Shown here: positions 1 through 8,041 of the stretch, in pieces
Layout: every line of letters begins with the position of its first letter
Numbering within the stretch: the first letter of the stretch is position 1
Assembly (NCBI GenBank): GCA_041645035.1
Contig: JBAZQU010000008.1
Location: forward strand, 1-46,036
Source: 2-02-FULL-48-14 sp041645035
Lineage (GTDB): Bacteria > Patescibacteriota > Gracilibacteria > UBA1369 > 2-02-FULL-48-14
Direction: 5' to 3'
DNA length: 46,036 bases
Made by a program: the position numbers and the translations under genes
The notes under the pieces: generated by a model
Told to the model about the DNA's origin: nothing
Database searches by the model: none
The model's input: only the letters and a program-made list of their open reading frames with translations

Positions 1-15
1 TAAAATCCACGCACC

Positions 16-501
16 ATGGCAATTTCAGTAGAAGCCGGTCCAGACAATAAAATCCTCCGTACGCCGTCCAAACCTGTGGTGAAAATCACAGCGGACATCC
101 GTAGTTTTGCGCAAGAGATGACCAAAACCATGTTCAAAGAAAATGGCGTGGGCATCGCCGCTCCACAGTGCGGACGTAACATTCGTATGGCCGTTGTGCG
201 GCTCAACCCCGGAGAAAAAAATGAAATCATTTTTCCCATTATCAACCCGGAAATTCTAGAACTTTCCGAAGAAATGGAAGACGGAGAAGAAGGCTGCTTG
301 AGTCTGCGTGGAGTGTGGGGCAAAGTGAAGCGCCATTCTCAACTGCTGGTTCGCTACAAAAACATTAAAGGCCAAGAGCAAAACCTGTTACTCGATCATT
401 TCAACGCTCGCATTATTCAACACGAAGTCGACCACTTAAACGCCATGCTTTTCATCGATCGTGCGCATGAAATTGAAGAGAAAAAACGTTCAAAAAAATA
501 A
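16..501 (+). CDS. def: Peptide deformylase
   Basis: Removes the N-terminal formyl group from nascent proteins; a cytosolic Fe/Zn hydrolase. All three family motifs are present in the 161-residue protein: GVGIAAPQ (44-51), EGCLS with metal ligand Cys94, and HEVDH with ligands His136 and His140 and catalytic Glu137. The length is normal for the short bacterial form and the ORF is complete. A TAAAAT hexamer at positions 1-6 sits 9 nt before the ATG, so the transcript may have almost no leader. The 3' end overlaps the convergent FemABX gene by 12 nt. Identification is secure from motifs alone. Confidence 0.96.
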   Translation: MAISVEAGPDNKILRTPSKPVVKITADIRSFAQEMTKTMFKENGVGIAAPQCGRNIRMAVVRLNPGEKNEIIFPIINPEILELSEEMEDGEEGCLSLRGVWGKVKRHSQLLVRYKNIKGQEQNLLLDHFNARIIQHEVDHLNAMLFIDRAHEIEEKKRSKK

Positions 502-1491
502 TTTAGCCAGTCGGTATAAACGCCACCAAACAGGTCTAAAGACAAAAACCTGAGCCGGATGATAGGAGATCCGCTTCCCGCCGAAGCGAGTTTTAAAATG
601 CGTCACCCCTTCCAACGGATGCCCTGCCGTGCCCTCCGGCGCAATCCCCAAAAAATCGTACGTTTGCATACCCGTTTTTTTCGCCTCCTGTATCGCGGTC
701 CATTGCAATAAATAAGAAGCGCGACTTTCCCGATGCGCACTGGAAGACGCTCCAAAATAATAAGTCGCTATTCGACCAAAATACGTCACAAGTATCCCCG
801 CAACCGCCACGTCATTCAAAAAGGCCAAATAAAAATGTGCCTGCCGTAAAAAATCCTTGTAAAAACCCTCCCCGTGGACTGAAAAAGCGTCGCGGTCCGC
901 GGTGTCCGCCAGCAGTGCATAAAAGAGCGGCAAACTTTCCACACCGGCCTTTTTTATAAGCACCCCGGACTTCTCCGCTCGCTTAATATTGGCCCGTCCA
1001 TTTTGGCTCATTTGTCCCAAAATCTCACCCTCACTCAGACTCAAATCCAGTACCAGCGTATCCGTAGGCAAATAATGCTCTTTTGCAGTCTCCCCTTCCA
1101 CAACAAAGTCCTCTTCGATCGGGACGCTTGGCTCAATTCGCAAGAACACATCACCGCCCTCTTTTGCCAAAACCTTGACCGCGGCCAACAAGCCGTCCCA
1201 TGCCGCTCTCGCCCCTTCTGCGGGCAATAAGGGGCCACGTGGGCACCAAAGCCAGGTTTTCCCAAAACCCATTACTTGCCGCACTAACATTGCCCCTCCA
1301 CTCGGCGAAGCCGAGGCGTCCCCGTCTGCCCCCTCCTCAAAAACCCCAAGAACAAAAAACGCCGGTCGCCCGGGAATACGCGTTTGCAACTCGCCCCACC
1401 CCCAACTTTGCTCCACGCCTCCATGCGGATGCGCCTCAACCATTTTATCCCATTCTTCCTTCTCGCCGATCTTAATAAGACGAATATCCAT
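490..1491 (-). CDS. FemABX-family aminoacyltransferase (peptidoglycan bridge / lipid II acceptor type)
   Basis: FemABX proteins use aminoacyl-tRNA to add amino acids to the peptidoglycan stem peptide. The protein has the double-GNAT layout: an N-terminal half with FGKTWLWCPRGP, a middle with RANIKRAEKSGV, and a C-terminal half with YYFGASS, ASYLLQWTAIQEAKK, YDFLGIAP and HFKTRFGG, typical of the family. I chose the ATG at 1491 (MDIRLIKIG) because the 16 residues before it in the open frame look untypical; an upstream start at 1539 cannot be excluded. A palindromic mini-repeat at 1301-1315 lies inside the coding region and encodes part of a low-complexity DASASPSGG stretch. Substrate is not determinable here. 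Confidence 0.88.
   Translation of the reverse strand: MDIRLIKIGEKEEWDKMVEAHPHGGVEQSWGWGELQTRIPGRPAFFVLGVFEEGADGDASASPSGGAMLVRQVMGFGKTWLWCPRGPLLPAEGARAAWDGLLAAVKVLAKEGGDVFLRIEPSVPIEEDFVVEGETAKEHYLPTDTLVLDLSLSEGEILGQMSQNGRANIKRAEKSGVLIKKAGVESLPLFYALLADTADRDAFSVHGEGFYKDFLRQAHFYLAFLNDVAVAGILVTYFGRIATYYFGASSSAHRESRASYLLQWTAIQEAKKTGMQTYDFLGIAPEGTAGHPLEGVTHFKTRFGGKRISYHPAQVFVFRPVWWRLYRLAKLFF
1301..1315. repeat. Mini-palindrome CTCGGC-GAA-GCCGAG, intragenic copy
   Basis: A 6-bp perfect stem with a GAA triloop, lying inside the FemABX coding region. The same unit occurs at 4798-4812 (GGA loop) and 12398-12412 (identical). Here it codes for residues in a loop-like low-complexity insertion of the protein. 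Confidence 0.6.
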
Positions 1492-1555
1492 CCGCCTCAG
1501 TCTAGCAGAAAAATCGAAAGCAAAGTACACTGAGCTCATCCTTAATTTTCATGCC

Positions 1556-2104
1556 ATGAGAAAACTTTTATCCATTACTCTACTCGGCGTACTTCTGCTG
1601 ACTGCCTGTGCCACCGGTGAAGACCTCCAGGGAAGACTTGGAACCTCCTCGACAGTTATGACCATGAGTCTCTCAAGCGAGAGCCCAAGCGGCGCCCGTA
1701 CCGTTAGTTCCGTCGACGAATTTATAGTTTTTGACGTGGAATTCAATCGAAGAACCACCCTTCCCACGGGAACCAGATTCCGCGTGGACATTAGGGCGGA
1801 GTCAACAGGTTTAGGAGGAGCATTCGACCCTACTGTTTCGGGCAAAGTGATCACGCTCAAACAAGATGGTACGGCCATTGGGACGGGTACTTTTTCTATA
1901 ATTGACACCGACCTCCCCAGCGAAGGAACAGCCTACATCACAACCACCTCAGCAATAGCCTTTACAAAAGGAGATGCAAAAACATTCACCCTCGTCGGCA
2001 ACACCTCCAATCTTTTGGCTGAGCAGACCGGAGTGGACGACACTTTGGATGTAATTGTGGAATACAACGGGCAACAAGTAACCGGAAACACACTCGTGTA
2101 CTAA
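1556..2104 (+). CDS. Small secreted lipoprotein, unknown function
   Basis: 182 residues, function not recognised. The N-terminus is a clear lipoprotein signal: MRKLL, a hydrophobic core, then the lipobox LLTAC with Cys17 as the lipidated residue. The mature part looks like an extracellular beta-sandwich: alternating Val/Thr-rich strands, DEFIVFDVEF, RFRVDIRAES, no membrane segment and no cysteines after the lipobox. Its style (sparse charged strands, DLPSEG) resembles the secreted protein at 30283-31404, suggesting a shared class of surface proteins. The start is the ATG at 1556, which begins the signal peptide; a TTAATT hexamer ends about 8 nt upstream. A terminator follows at 2161. Confidence 0.82.
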   Translation: MRKLLSITLLGVLLLTACATGEDLQGRLGTSSTVMTMSLSSESPSGARTVSSVDEFIVFDVEFNRRTTLPTGTRFRVDIRAESTGLGGAFDPTVSGKVITLKQDGTAIGTGTFSIIDTDLPSEGTAYITTTSAIAFTKGDAKTFTLVGNTSNLLAEQTGVDDTLDVIVEYNGQQVTGNTLVY

Positions 2105-2160
2105 TTTTGTAATAAATTGCTTTCTTCGCCGTTCTATACCGTGGAGTAAGCAACCGTAAG

Positions 2161-2187
2161 AAGAACCCTTAAACGCGGGTTCTTTTT
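2161..2187 (+). terminator. Intrinsic terminator after the small lipoprotein gene
   Basis: AAGAACCC, loop TTAAACGC, GGGTTCTT followed by a T-run. The 8-bp perfect stem with a T-tract is a textbook rho-independent terminator. Confidence 0.88.
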
Positions 2188-2229
2188 ATTTATATCGGGA
2201 TACTTGCTGGACAAAATCTAAAAATCTGC

Positions 2230-2235
2230 TACTAT
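2230..2235 (+). promoter_or_regulatory. -10 box TACTAT of the HEATH lipoprotein gene
   Basis: TGGACA (-35-like), 16 nt, TACTAT. The hexamer overlaps the first two in-frame ATGs (2234, 2237), so transcription should begin near 2242, immediately before the ATG at 2243. This decides the start and predicts a leaderless mRNA. Confidence 0.55.
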
Positions 2236-2242
2236 GATGCAC

Positions 2243-3445
2243 ATGAACCTGAAAAATCTAGCCATTGTAGGAGCCCTAGCCCTAAGCGCCTGCGAACAAA
2301 AAACAGCTGCTCCAATTTCAGTCCAGGCAAGGCCTAAAGTAGAAATGGCTGCTGCCGTGATCCACCCGCAGTCTTCAGTTTTGGATAAACCTGTAGACTT
2401 TGAGTCAGGGCTAAAGACCCAAGGCTTTCAGGCAAAATTCAAACAGGAGTGTGAAGCCAGGTTTGCCAAACTTCCTCCCGAAAAAAGAACCCAAAACAAA
2501 CTCAAGGAGCTACTGGACGGCCTGGCTTCATGGGTGGATACGGTAGAGCCAAAAGGCGCCATTCGAAGAGCCATCGCAGCACAATTCTCGGGACAAAAAG
2601 TAAACGTTTTTGATGTTACCAAAATACTCAATAGATTCCTCCATTCCGATGGAGCACACCTGATGCTTGAAGGAGAAAAAGGCGTGTGGGCCGTGGGCCT
2701 CTACGCTTTTACAAAAACTGAAGTCGTTCAAATCCGCGACGATAAACGGGGAGAAAGCTATCCCGTTCTTTTTGTAAGCCAAAGTCTCTGTGGGGCTACA
2801 CCAAAAAGAACAGAGGCTCAAGCCGACCCCCACAGCATGGTTATTCTGTCTTTTATGGAAAACCAAGCAGCAGCTGACCGACAAGTTTTAAAAGAAATCA
2901 GCGAACTTCCTCAGCTTAAGAAACCAAACGAAAAAGAGCTTACTGCTTCCCAACAAAAAAACCGTCTCCATCACGAAGCCACCCATCTATTTCTTTTACA
3001 GCAGCATCCGGAAATTGTTGAATATAAAACCTGCGTCAGCGACCTTTTACAGACTACGCTAAAAACGGGAGACACTGTTGAACTACCCGGATGCTATAGC
3101 GCTCAGCAAGTCCAAGAGCTCTGCGCCTTTTCTTCGCAACTGGAGCAATCTCCTGTTCCCTGGGGTCATCTTTCCTACTTGGACGATTACTATGCTGTGG
3201 ACGAAGCCAACCGCCTCTTTTCAGACCTCCTCCGTGTGTACACGCTAGACGAACTTTCTTCTGCAGATAGGGCGCAAGTTGAGCAAGGAGGCAGGATTGA
3301 TGGTGGAGAGTTAAGAAATGCATTTGGGTCAGGCAGATATTCGGTGAGTAATACCAACGCGGTGGGCCGTCGGGGTTATGAAACTTGTTTGAGACTCACC
3401 GATAAACTCAGCGCTCAAGCAAAGCGTGAACAAGTCAGCAATTAA
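2243..3445 (+). CDS. Lipoprotein with HEATH zinc-metalloprotease motif
   Basis: 400 residues. A lipoprotein signal (lipobox LSAC, followed by EQK) implies surface or membrane anchoring. In the middle of the mature chain is His-Glu-Ala-Thr-His at residues 244-248, within LHHEATHLFLL, the HExxH signature that binds zinc and supplies the catalytic Glu in gluzincin/metzincin-type peptidases. A third ligand is expected further on; the Glu of DEANRLFSD about 80 residues downstream is a candidate but is not proven. No known peptidase family is recognisable overall. There is no transmembrane segment beyond the signal. It could also be a catalytically dead lipoprotein with a chance HExxH. It converges on ftsZ across a double hairpin. 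Confidence 0.78.
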   Translation: MNLKNLAIVGALALSACEQKTAAPISVQARPKVEMAAAVIHPQSSVLDKPVDFESGLKTQGFQAKFKQECEARFAKLPPEKRTQNKLKELLDGLASWVDTVEPKGAIRRAIAAQFSGQKVNVFDVTKILNRFLHSDGAHLMLEGEKGVWAVGLYAFTKTEVVQIRDDKRGESYPVLFVSQSLCGATPKRTEAQADPHSMVILSFMENQAAADRQVLKEISELPQLKKPNEKELTASQQKNRLHHEATHLFLLQQHPEIVEYKTCVSDLLQTTLKTGDTVELPGCYSAQQVQELCAFSSQLEQSPVPWGHLSYLDDYYAVDEANRLFSDLLRVYTLDELSSADRAQVEQGGRIDGGELRNAFGSGRYSVSNTNAVGRRGYETCLRLTDKLSAQAKREQVSN

Positions 3446-3447
3446 AA

Positions 3448-3560
3448 AGACCCCCGCGAAGCACTAAAGTTCATCTGTGCTGGAGCGGCCTCTAAACCTG
3501 AAAACTAAAAACCATCCGGGAAGCGTTAAAGTTCATGTACGCTGAGCGGGTGGTTTTTAG
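3448..3560. terminator. Tandem hairpins between convergent lipoprotein gene and ftsZ
   Basis: Two successive hairpins: 3448-3493 (GCGAAGCAC ... GTGCTGGAGCG) and 3505-3560 (outer arms CTAAAAACCA ... TGGTTTTTAG). Both share the loop TAAAGTTCAT and the same GAA / TG(G)A internal loop. The second has A- and T-runs at its foot and could terminate transcription from both sides. Confidence 0.75.
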
Positions 3561-3562
3561 TT

Positions 3563-4783
3563 TTATTTCTGCATTTTCTGTCTTATAAACGCCGGGATAT
3601 CATATTCATTTCCAGTGTCCTCACCCATGGGCATTGAAGGGGTGCCGGGACGACCATCCTGAAGCGACATAGGCTTTTGCTGACTTGGGTTCGCACTGCT
3701 GCTGCTCATGGAGCGATATTCCCCAAGAGGACGAGCGATTTGGACCCCGCGCTTGATGTCATCAAAGCCGGTTGCCACCACAGTAATCTTAATTTCACCG
3801 GTGTAAGAGTCGTTGATAACCGCTCCAAAAATAATATTAGCCTCCGGATCGGCAGCCTCGGTAATAATGCGAGCAGCTTCATCCACCTCGAACATAGAAA
3901 GATCGGATCCCCCGGTGATATTGAACAAAATCCCCTTTGCTCCTTGGATGTCGAGTTCGAGCAAGGGGCTTTCCACAGCGGCACGAGCCGCTTCGGTAGC
4001 ACGATTTTCTCCGGTTCCGTAACCAATTCCCATGAGGGCGCTTCCCGCATTTTCCATAATGGCCTTCACGTCCGCGAAGTCCACGTTGATCATTCCATGC
4101 ACGGTGATCAAATCGGAAATACCTTGCACTCCCTGGCGGAGTACGTCATCCACCACTATAAATGCCTCAGTGAGTGGAGTTTTTTTGTCGATGAGAGACA
4201 AAATCTTGTCATTCGGAATGGTGATGAGCGTATCTACTTTGTTCTTCAAGTTCTCGAGACCTTCTTCTGCCTGCGTGCGGCGGCGGTGGCCTTCGAATGA
4301 GAAGGGTTTCGTCACCACGGCAACAGTGAGGATTCCGAGGTCACGCGCAATTTCAGCAATTACAGGCGCAGCTCCCGTTCCGGTTCCTCCCCCAAGTCCA
4401 CAAGTAATAAAAAGCATCTCGGCTCCATCGAGCGCCTGTTTGATTTCTTCAGAAGATTCTTCAGCGGCTTGTCGTCCCACGTCGGGATGACTTCCGGCGC
4501 CGAGACCGCGCGTGGTAGCTTTACCAATATTAATTTTAATAGGCGCTTCAGAATGGTAGAGCGCTTGTGCATCGGTATTGATCGCGATGAAATCAATTCC
4601 TTTAACGTTGGCACGAATCATTCGGTTGAGCGCGTTTCCGCCTCCCCCTCCAATGCCGACTACTTTAATGCGTGCAACCGGAGTCACATCGGGAGTGACT
4701 TCAAAATTGCGTCTTTTGGATGCATTACCCGAGAAGAGATTCTTCAGGCTGTCATCCTGTTGTCCTTGTTGAGAGGCTGTCAT
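3563..4783 (-). CDS. ftsZ: Cell division protein FtsZ
   Basis: Tubulin-like GTPase that forms the division ring at midcell. 406 residues. Seen: the N-terminal nucleotide fold with IGGGGGNALNRM (44-55), the tubulin signature GGGTGTG (131-137), the T7-loop NVDFADVKAIM, and a C-terminal tail ending in DIPAFIRQKMQK, the conserved peptide that binds FtsA. The region before the tail is a short Ser/Gln/Pro linker. It lies 46 nt downstream of ftsA on the same strand, and that gap carries a mini-hairpin (4798-4812). Length and motifs are fully standard, so the assignment is certain. Confidence 0.98.
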   Translation of the reverse strand: MTASQQGQQDDSLKNLFSGNASKRRNFEVTPDVTPVARIKVVGIGGGGGNALNRMIRANVKGIDFIAINTDAQALYHSEAPIKINIGKATTRGLGAGSHPDVGRQAAEESSEEIKQALDGAEMLFITCGLGGGTGTGAAPVIAEIARDLGILTVAVVTKPFSFEGHRRRTQAEEGLENLKNKVDTLITIPNDKILSLIDKKTPLTEAFIVVDDVLRQGVQGISDLITVHGMINVDFADVKAIMENAGSALMGIGYGTGENRATEAARAAVESPLLELDIQGAKGILFNITGGSDLSMFEVDEAARIITEAADPEANIIFGAVINDSYTGEIKITVVATGFDDIKRGVQIARPLGEYRSMSSSSANPSQQKPMSLQDGRPGTPSMPMGEDTGNEYDIPAFIRQKMQK

Positions 4784-4797
4784 AGGGATAAGGGTTA

Positions 4798-4812
4798 CTC
4801 GGCGGAGCCGAG
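4798..4812. repeat. Mini-palindrome CTCGGC-GGA-GCCGAG in the ftsA-ftsZ gap
   Basis: Same 6-bp stem as the copies at 1301 and 12398, with a GGA instead of GAA triloop. It sits in the short spacer between ftsA and ftsZ, where it could act on mRNA processing or partial termination. No T-tract follows. Confidence 0.6.
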
Positions 4813-4829
4813 GGTTCTAAAAAGAGAAA

Positions 4830-6074
4830 TCAGGGGAGCAGGCCGCGGAACCAAGTTTTAAAATTCTGGCCAACTTTTTCGAGTGAAAAATTCTTGAAAT
4901 TAAAACGCGCTCCATAACCTTCTCCTTGAAAACGAGAACCCCAAATCACGAGTCCAATCACGCTGGCATAGGCAGGGTCTTCGATCTTATCTACCACACC
5001 TTCATAATTCGTGGGGAAACCAATTTGCACCGGCAAATTAAGCACCTCACGCGCAAGATCAATAACACCCGGCATTTTCACCGCCGCTCCGGCCAAAATG
5101 GCTCCGGCCGGCAGCATACCGTCGCGCTGTACCTTAGAAAGCTCATCCTTCACCATCATAAATATTTCATGATAACGAGCCTGAATAATTTCAGCGAGCT
5201 GTCTCTTGGAAACGGTTTGCGTATCTATTTTTGAAAGCAGAGAAAGATCAATAGTTTCTCGTTCATGGATGTCCTCCGGGATGCAAGAACCATATTCAAT
5301 CTTAATTTTTTCAGCAGTATCGATGGAAGTTCGAAGCCCGATAGCAATATCATTGGTCACATTATCCCCGCCCACCGGCAAAGACGCGCTGTGAAGCACG
5401 GTTCCTTCTTCATAAATGGCTACATTAGTTCCGCCGGATCCAATATCAATCACCACGGTTCCAAGTTCCTTTTGACGTTTAGTAAGCACGGATTCCGCAG
5501 CAGCAAGACCACAAGGGATGATATCGTTAATATCCACGCCGGCCTGATGCACACATTTTTCAATATTTTTCACGGCGGGCACAAGTCCGGTGACCAAATG
5601 CGCTAACACTTCCAATCGGATTCCGGTCATTCCCACGGGGTATTTGATGCCGGTTTGTTCGTCAACCGTAAAGGACTTCGGAATAATGCGTAAAATGCGA
5701 CGGTTGTTTGGAATAGCCACCGCTTGTGCCGCTTCCAACACTCGATCCACGTCGTCTTCAATAATTTCGTTTCCACTATGAGAAATAGCGATAACCCCCT
5801 TGCTATCCATGGAGGAGATGTGATCCCCGGAAATTCCCAAAAATACATTGTGGATAGGCTCTCCGGCCATACGTTCGGCGTCTTCCAAGGCGGAAGCAAT
5901 ATTTGAAACCGTTGCCTCCACATCAATAATGTTCCCCTTGCGGAGACCATCCGAGGGAGACACCCCGACTCCAATTATATTGGGAGTGGTGCTTTCTTCA
6001 TCCATAATGGCCACTGCGACTCGAACTTTGGAGTTTCCAATATCAAGTCCAGCGACAACTCTATGCTTTGGCAT
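4830..6074 (-). CDS. ftsA: Cell division protein FtsA
   Basis: Actin-like ATPase that tethers FtsZ to the membrane and recruits the divisome. 414 residues. Actin-fold phosphate loops are visible: VAGLDIGNSKVRVAVA at the N-terminus and TVVIDIGSGGTNVAIYEEG in the second half. The SHS2/1C region (GVIAISHSGNEI) is present, and the C-terminus FKTWFRGLLP is a short amphipathic end fitting the membrane-targeting helix. A TATAGA hexamer (6088-6083) ends 8 nt before the ATG. Co-directional with ftsZ. Confidence 0.96.
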   Translation of the reverse strand: MPKHRVVAGLDIGNSKVRVAVAIMDEESTTPNIIGVGVSPSDGLRKGNIIDVEATVSNIASALEDAERMAGEPIHNVFLGISGDHISSMDSKGVIAISHSGNEIIEDDVDRVLEAAQAVAIPNNRRILRIIPKSFTVDEQTGIKYPVGMTGIRLEVLAHLVTGLVPAVKNIEKCVHQAGVDINDIIPCGLAAAESVLTKRQKELGTVVIDIGSGGTNVAIYEEGTVLHSASLPVGGDNVTNDIAIGLRTSIDTAEKIKIEYGSCIPEDIHERETIDLSLLSKIDTQTVSKRQLAEIIQARYHEIFMMVKDELSKVQRDGMLPAGAILAGAAVKMPGVIDLAREVLNLPVQIGFPTNYEGVVDKIEDPAYASVIGLVIWGSRFQGEGYGARFNFKNFSLEKVGQNFKTWFRGLLP

Positions 6075-6388
6075 GAACCGACTCTATATCAAGAAAAACA
6101 GGCCCGCAAGACTTTATGTGCAAAATAAGGGCTTTTAGAAGCCAAAAAATGCCTATCGAACTCTTTTTGTATTCAAAAAATAAGGCTGAAATAAGCCAAG
6201 TCTGCCCCGCCGCTCGTCCCTGGAATTTTGGCTTGCCTTAGCCAAAAAATATGCGCAAGAACACTTAAAATCTACCCAAGGCTTGAGCAAGTGCTTTACG
6301 CGGGTCAAATGCTATGAATACAAAATTTATACAGTGGGTCGCTTGCAAAGAAATAAAAAAATGTTAAGTTAAATAATTGCCAATCAAC
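6075..6388. other. Divergent intergenic region with repeated GGCT...AGCC palindromes
   Basis: A 314-nt AT-rich gap between ftsA (minus) and the next plus-strand gene. It holds three short inverted repeats built on GGCT/AGCC: GGCTT-TTAG-AAGCC (6130-6143), GGCTGAAATAAGCC (6184-6197) and TTTTGGCT-TGCCTT-AGCCAAAA (6226-6247). Two of them are followed by AAAAAAT. No coding potential seen. They may be regulator sites or weak terminators. Confidence 0.45.
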
Positions 6389-7030
6389 ATGAGCCTACCC
6401 ACAAACATTCGCAACGCCATTCTGAGCCGGGAAAGAATTAGCGTTGGGACCCTCGTCCCCACAATTAGTACTCCAAAATGGGGCTCAATTGCTGAAGAAA
6501 TAAGGGCCACCCAGCGTCTAAGTGATGTGGAAATAAGAAGGGTAATAGCTGTTTTAGATAAATATGCCCCTGATGAAGCATTTCCAGAAATGGCCGACGG
6601 GAGTCACGCTTTTGTGCCACTTCTACGCCCTCTCCCCAGAGGAAGGAATGGCTTCTTTCGGTGTGCCGTTGAAAGCGACTCGGAAGAACTCTCTGTTAAA
6701 CTTATTCTAAATATGGGAGGGGCTATCACCGTTCATTTTGCTACGGACATTTTTCCAACATCAGGGGAGTTGAGGGCCATCAGGATGCATCGTGGAGTGA
6801 ATGACGGCACGTCGATAGACTGCACGTGGGAGAAAAGAACCAACGGAGCTCAGGCCTTGCTCACTCAAATGGGCTGGTCCGTACCCGGCTCTACACGGAA
6901 TTTCTTTTGGGCAAAAGGCAGTGGGAGAGATTCAATGCCAACAGGTGCTAAGGGACACAAGTGGGCCGTGCAAGGAAGCGCACCAATAGAAGGATCCCCA
7001 TTATGGATAGTAGGCGATCTTTTAAAATAA
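6389..7030 (+). CDS. Hypothetical protein, lineage-specific
   Basis: 213 residues from the ATG at 6389; an in-frame TTG at 6377 is less likely. No signal peptide, no membrane helix and no recognised domain. A Gly-rich, mixed alpha/beta stretch (VKLILNMGGAITVHFATDIF) is in the centre and the C-terminus carries several Trp. Function unknown. Its 3' end overlaps the convergent exonuclease gene by 9 nt. Its style (soluble, no homologue recognised) resembles the unknown genes at 9999-10736 and 34480-35079. Confidence 0.72.
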   Translation: MSLPTNIRNAILSRERISVGTLVPTISTPKWGSIAEEIRATQRLSDVEIRRVIAVLDKYAPDEAFPEMADGSHAFVPLLRPLPRGRNGFFRCAVESDSEELSVKLILNMGGAITVHFATDIFPTSGELRAIRMHRGVNDGTSIDCTWEKRTNGAQALLTQMGWSVPGSTRNFFWAKGSGRDSMPTGAKGHKWAVQGSAPIEGSPLWIVGDLLK

Positions 7031-7945
7031 ACTCCCTTGCTCCGCACTTACTCGTAATTTATTCCAATCTTTATTGAGCCGCTCTACTCGCCCCAAGTGA
7101 CCTTTAAAAGCAAGAGACTCAAAAAGACGACGGACTTTGTCCACGTCAAATTTGTGCATAGTGCATTCATCCAGACTTACTTTTACCCCGTCTTCTCGCA
7201 CCAGGGTGGCGATGTGTTTGCAAAGCCGAGCGGTTTCTTCATGCGTACGCAGCAACTCCCGAATGCGCGCAGGCTGCACTTCTTCTATATGCTCGTAAAT
7301 ACCCTCCACCGTGCCGAACTGTTCCAGTAACTTGCAGGCCGTTTTATCACCAATACCCGGTACGCCGGAAATATTATCGCTGGGATCGCCGGAAAGTCCC
7401 TTAAAGTCAGGCACCTGCTCCGGCCACACACCCATTTTTTCTTTCACGGCATTTCGGTCATAGCGTTTCACCTTAGTGTAGCCGCTGATCGGAGTCACCA
7501 CCGTAACGCGGTCACCCACCAGTTGCAGAGCATCTTTATCTCCGGTAACGATCACGACTTTAATATCCGGATGCTTCTGCGTCACTTGAGTGGCCACAAT
7601 CGCCAAATAATCGTCCGCCTCCAGGCCCTGCTTTTCAAAAATAGGAATATTAAAGGCGGAAATCACCTCTCGGACTCGAGGGAACTGCTTAAATAGCGTG
7701 TCGTCCATCTTAGCTCGCGTGGCTTTATATTCAGTATATACGGCGTCTCGAAAGGTTGGCCCCTTCATATCAAAAGCCACGGCCAGGTATTCCGGCAACT
7801 CATATTCCAGTATCCCAAGCAATATCCCCGTAAATCCAAAAACCGCGTTCACCAGTTCTCCACTTGGGGCGTGGATGGTCGGCGGCACCGCATGGAAGCT
7901 GCGATGGATTAGGGCATTGGCGTCAATGATCACAAATTTCTTCAT
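7022..7945 (-). CDS. Stand-alone 5'-3' exonuclease (PolI N-terminal / flap-endonuclease type)
   Basis: Nuclease that removes RNA primers and 5' flaps during lagging-strand synthesis and repair. About 307 residues: the PIN-like catalytic half with FVIIDANALIHRSFHA, EADDYLA and VTGDKDALQLV, then the helix-hairpin-helix with GLSGDPSDNISGVPGIGDKTA. All acidic metal-binding motifs of the DNA polymerase I 5'-exonuclease domain are there, but no 3'-5' exonuclease or polymerase domain follows. The ATG at 7945 is preferred over 7966 because TATGCT (7957-7952) lies exactly 6 nt before it, with TTGAAA (7980-7975) 17 nt further up. It overlaps the convergent unknown gene. Confidence 0.93.
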   Translation of the reverse strand: MKKFVIIDANALIHRSFHAVPPTIHAPSGELVNAVFGFTGILLGILEYELPEYLAVAFDMKGPTFRDAVYTEYKATRAKMDDTLFKQFPRVREVISAFNIPIFEKQGLEADDYLAIVATQVTQKHPDIKVVIVTGDKDALQLVGDRVTVVTPISGYTKVKRYDRNAVKEKMGVWPEQVPDFKGLSGDPSDNISGVPGIGDKTACKLLEQFGTVEGIYEHIEEVQPARIRELLRTHEETARLCKHIATLVREDGVKVSLDECTMHKFDVDKVRRLFESLAFKGHLGRVERLNKDWNKLRVSAEQGSLF

Positions 7946-7951
7946 GCCAGG

Positions 7952-7980
7952 AGCATACTCCGGCAAACGACCCTTTTCAA
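7952..7980 (-). promoter_or_regulatory. Promoter of the 5'-3' exonuclease gene
   Basis: Minus strand: TTGAAA, 17 nt, TATGCT, then 6 nt to the ATG. Good sigma-70 geometry, predicting a transcript that begins at the start codon. Confidence 0.65.
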
Positions 7981-7994
7981 ACCCGTTAAAGTTT

Positions 7995-8026
7995 GCTATA
8001 ATGTCTTAATCACTCACCATAGGTGA
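7995..8026 (+). promoter_or_regulatory. Promoter and leader hairpin of the 8042 gene
   Basis: TATAAT at about 7995-8000, then a leader carrying the hairpin CTCACC-ATA-GGTGAG (about 8012-8026) just before the gene. One of the few genes here with a leader of tens of bases; the hairpin could modulate translation. Confidence 0.55.
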
Positions 8027-8041
8027 GCGCATAAAAGAAGT

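Noticed and set aside
3677..4300. 207-residue plus-strand ORF opposite ftsZ
   Set aside because: Antisense shadow of ftsZ; no domain and no promoter.
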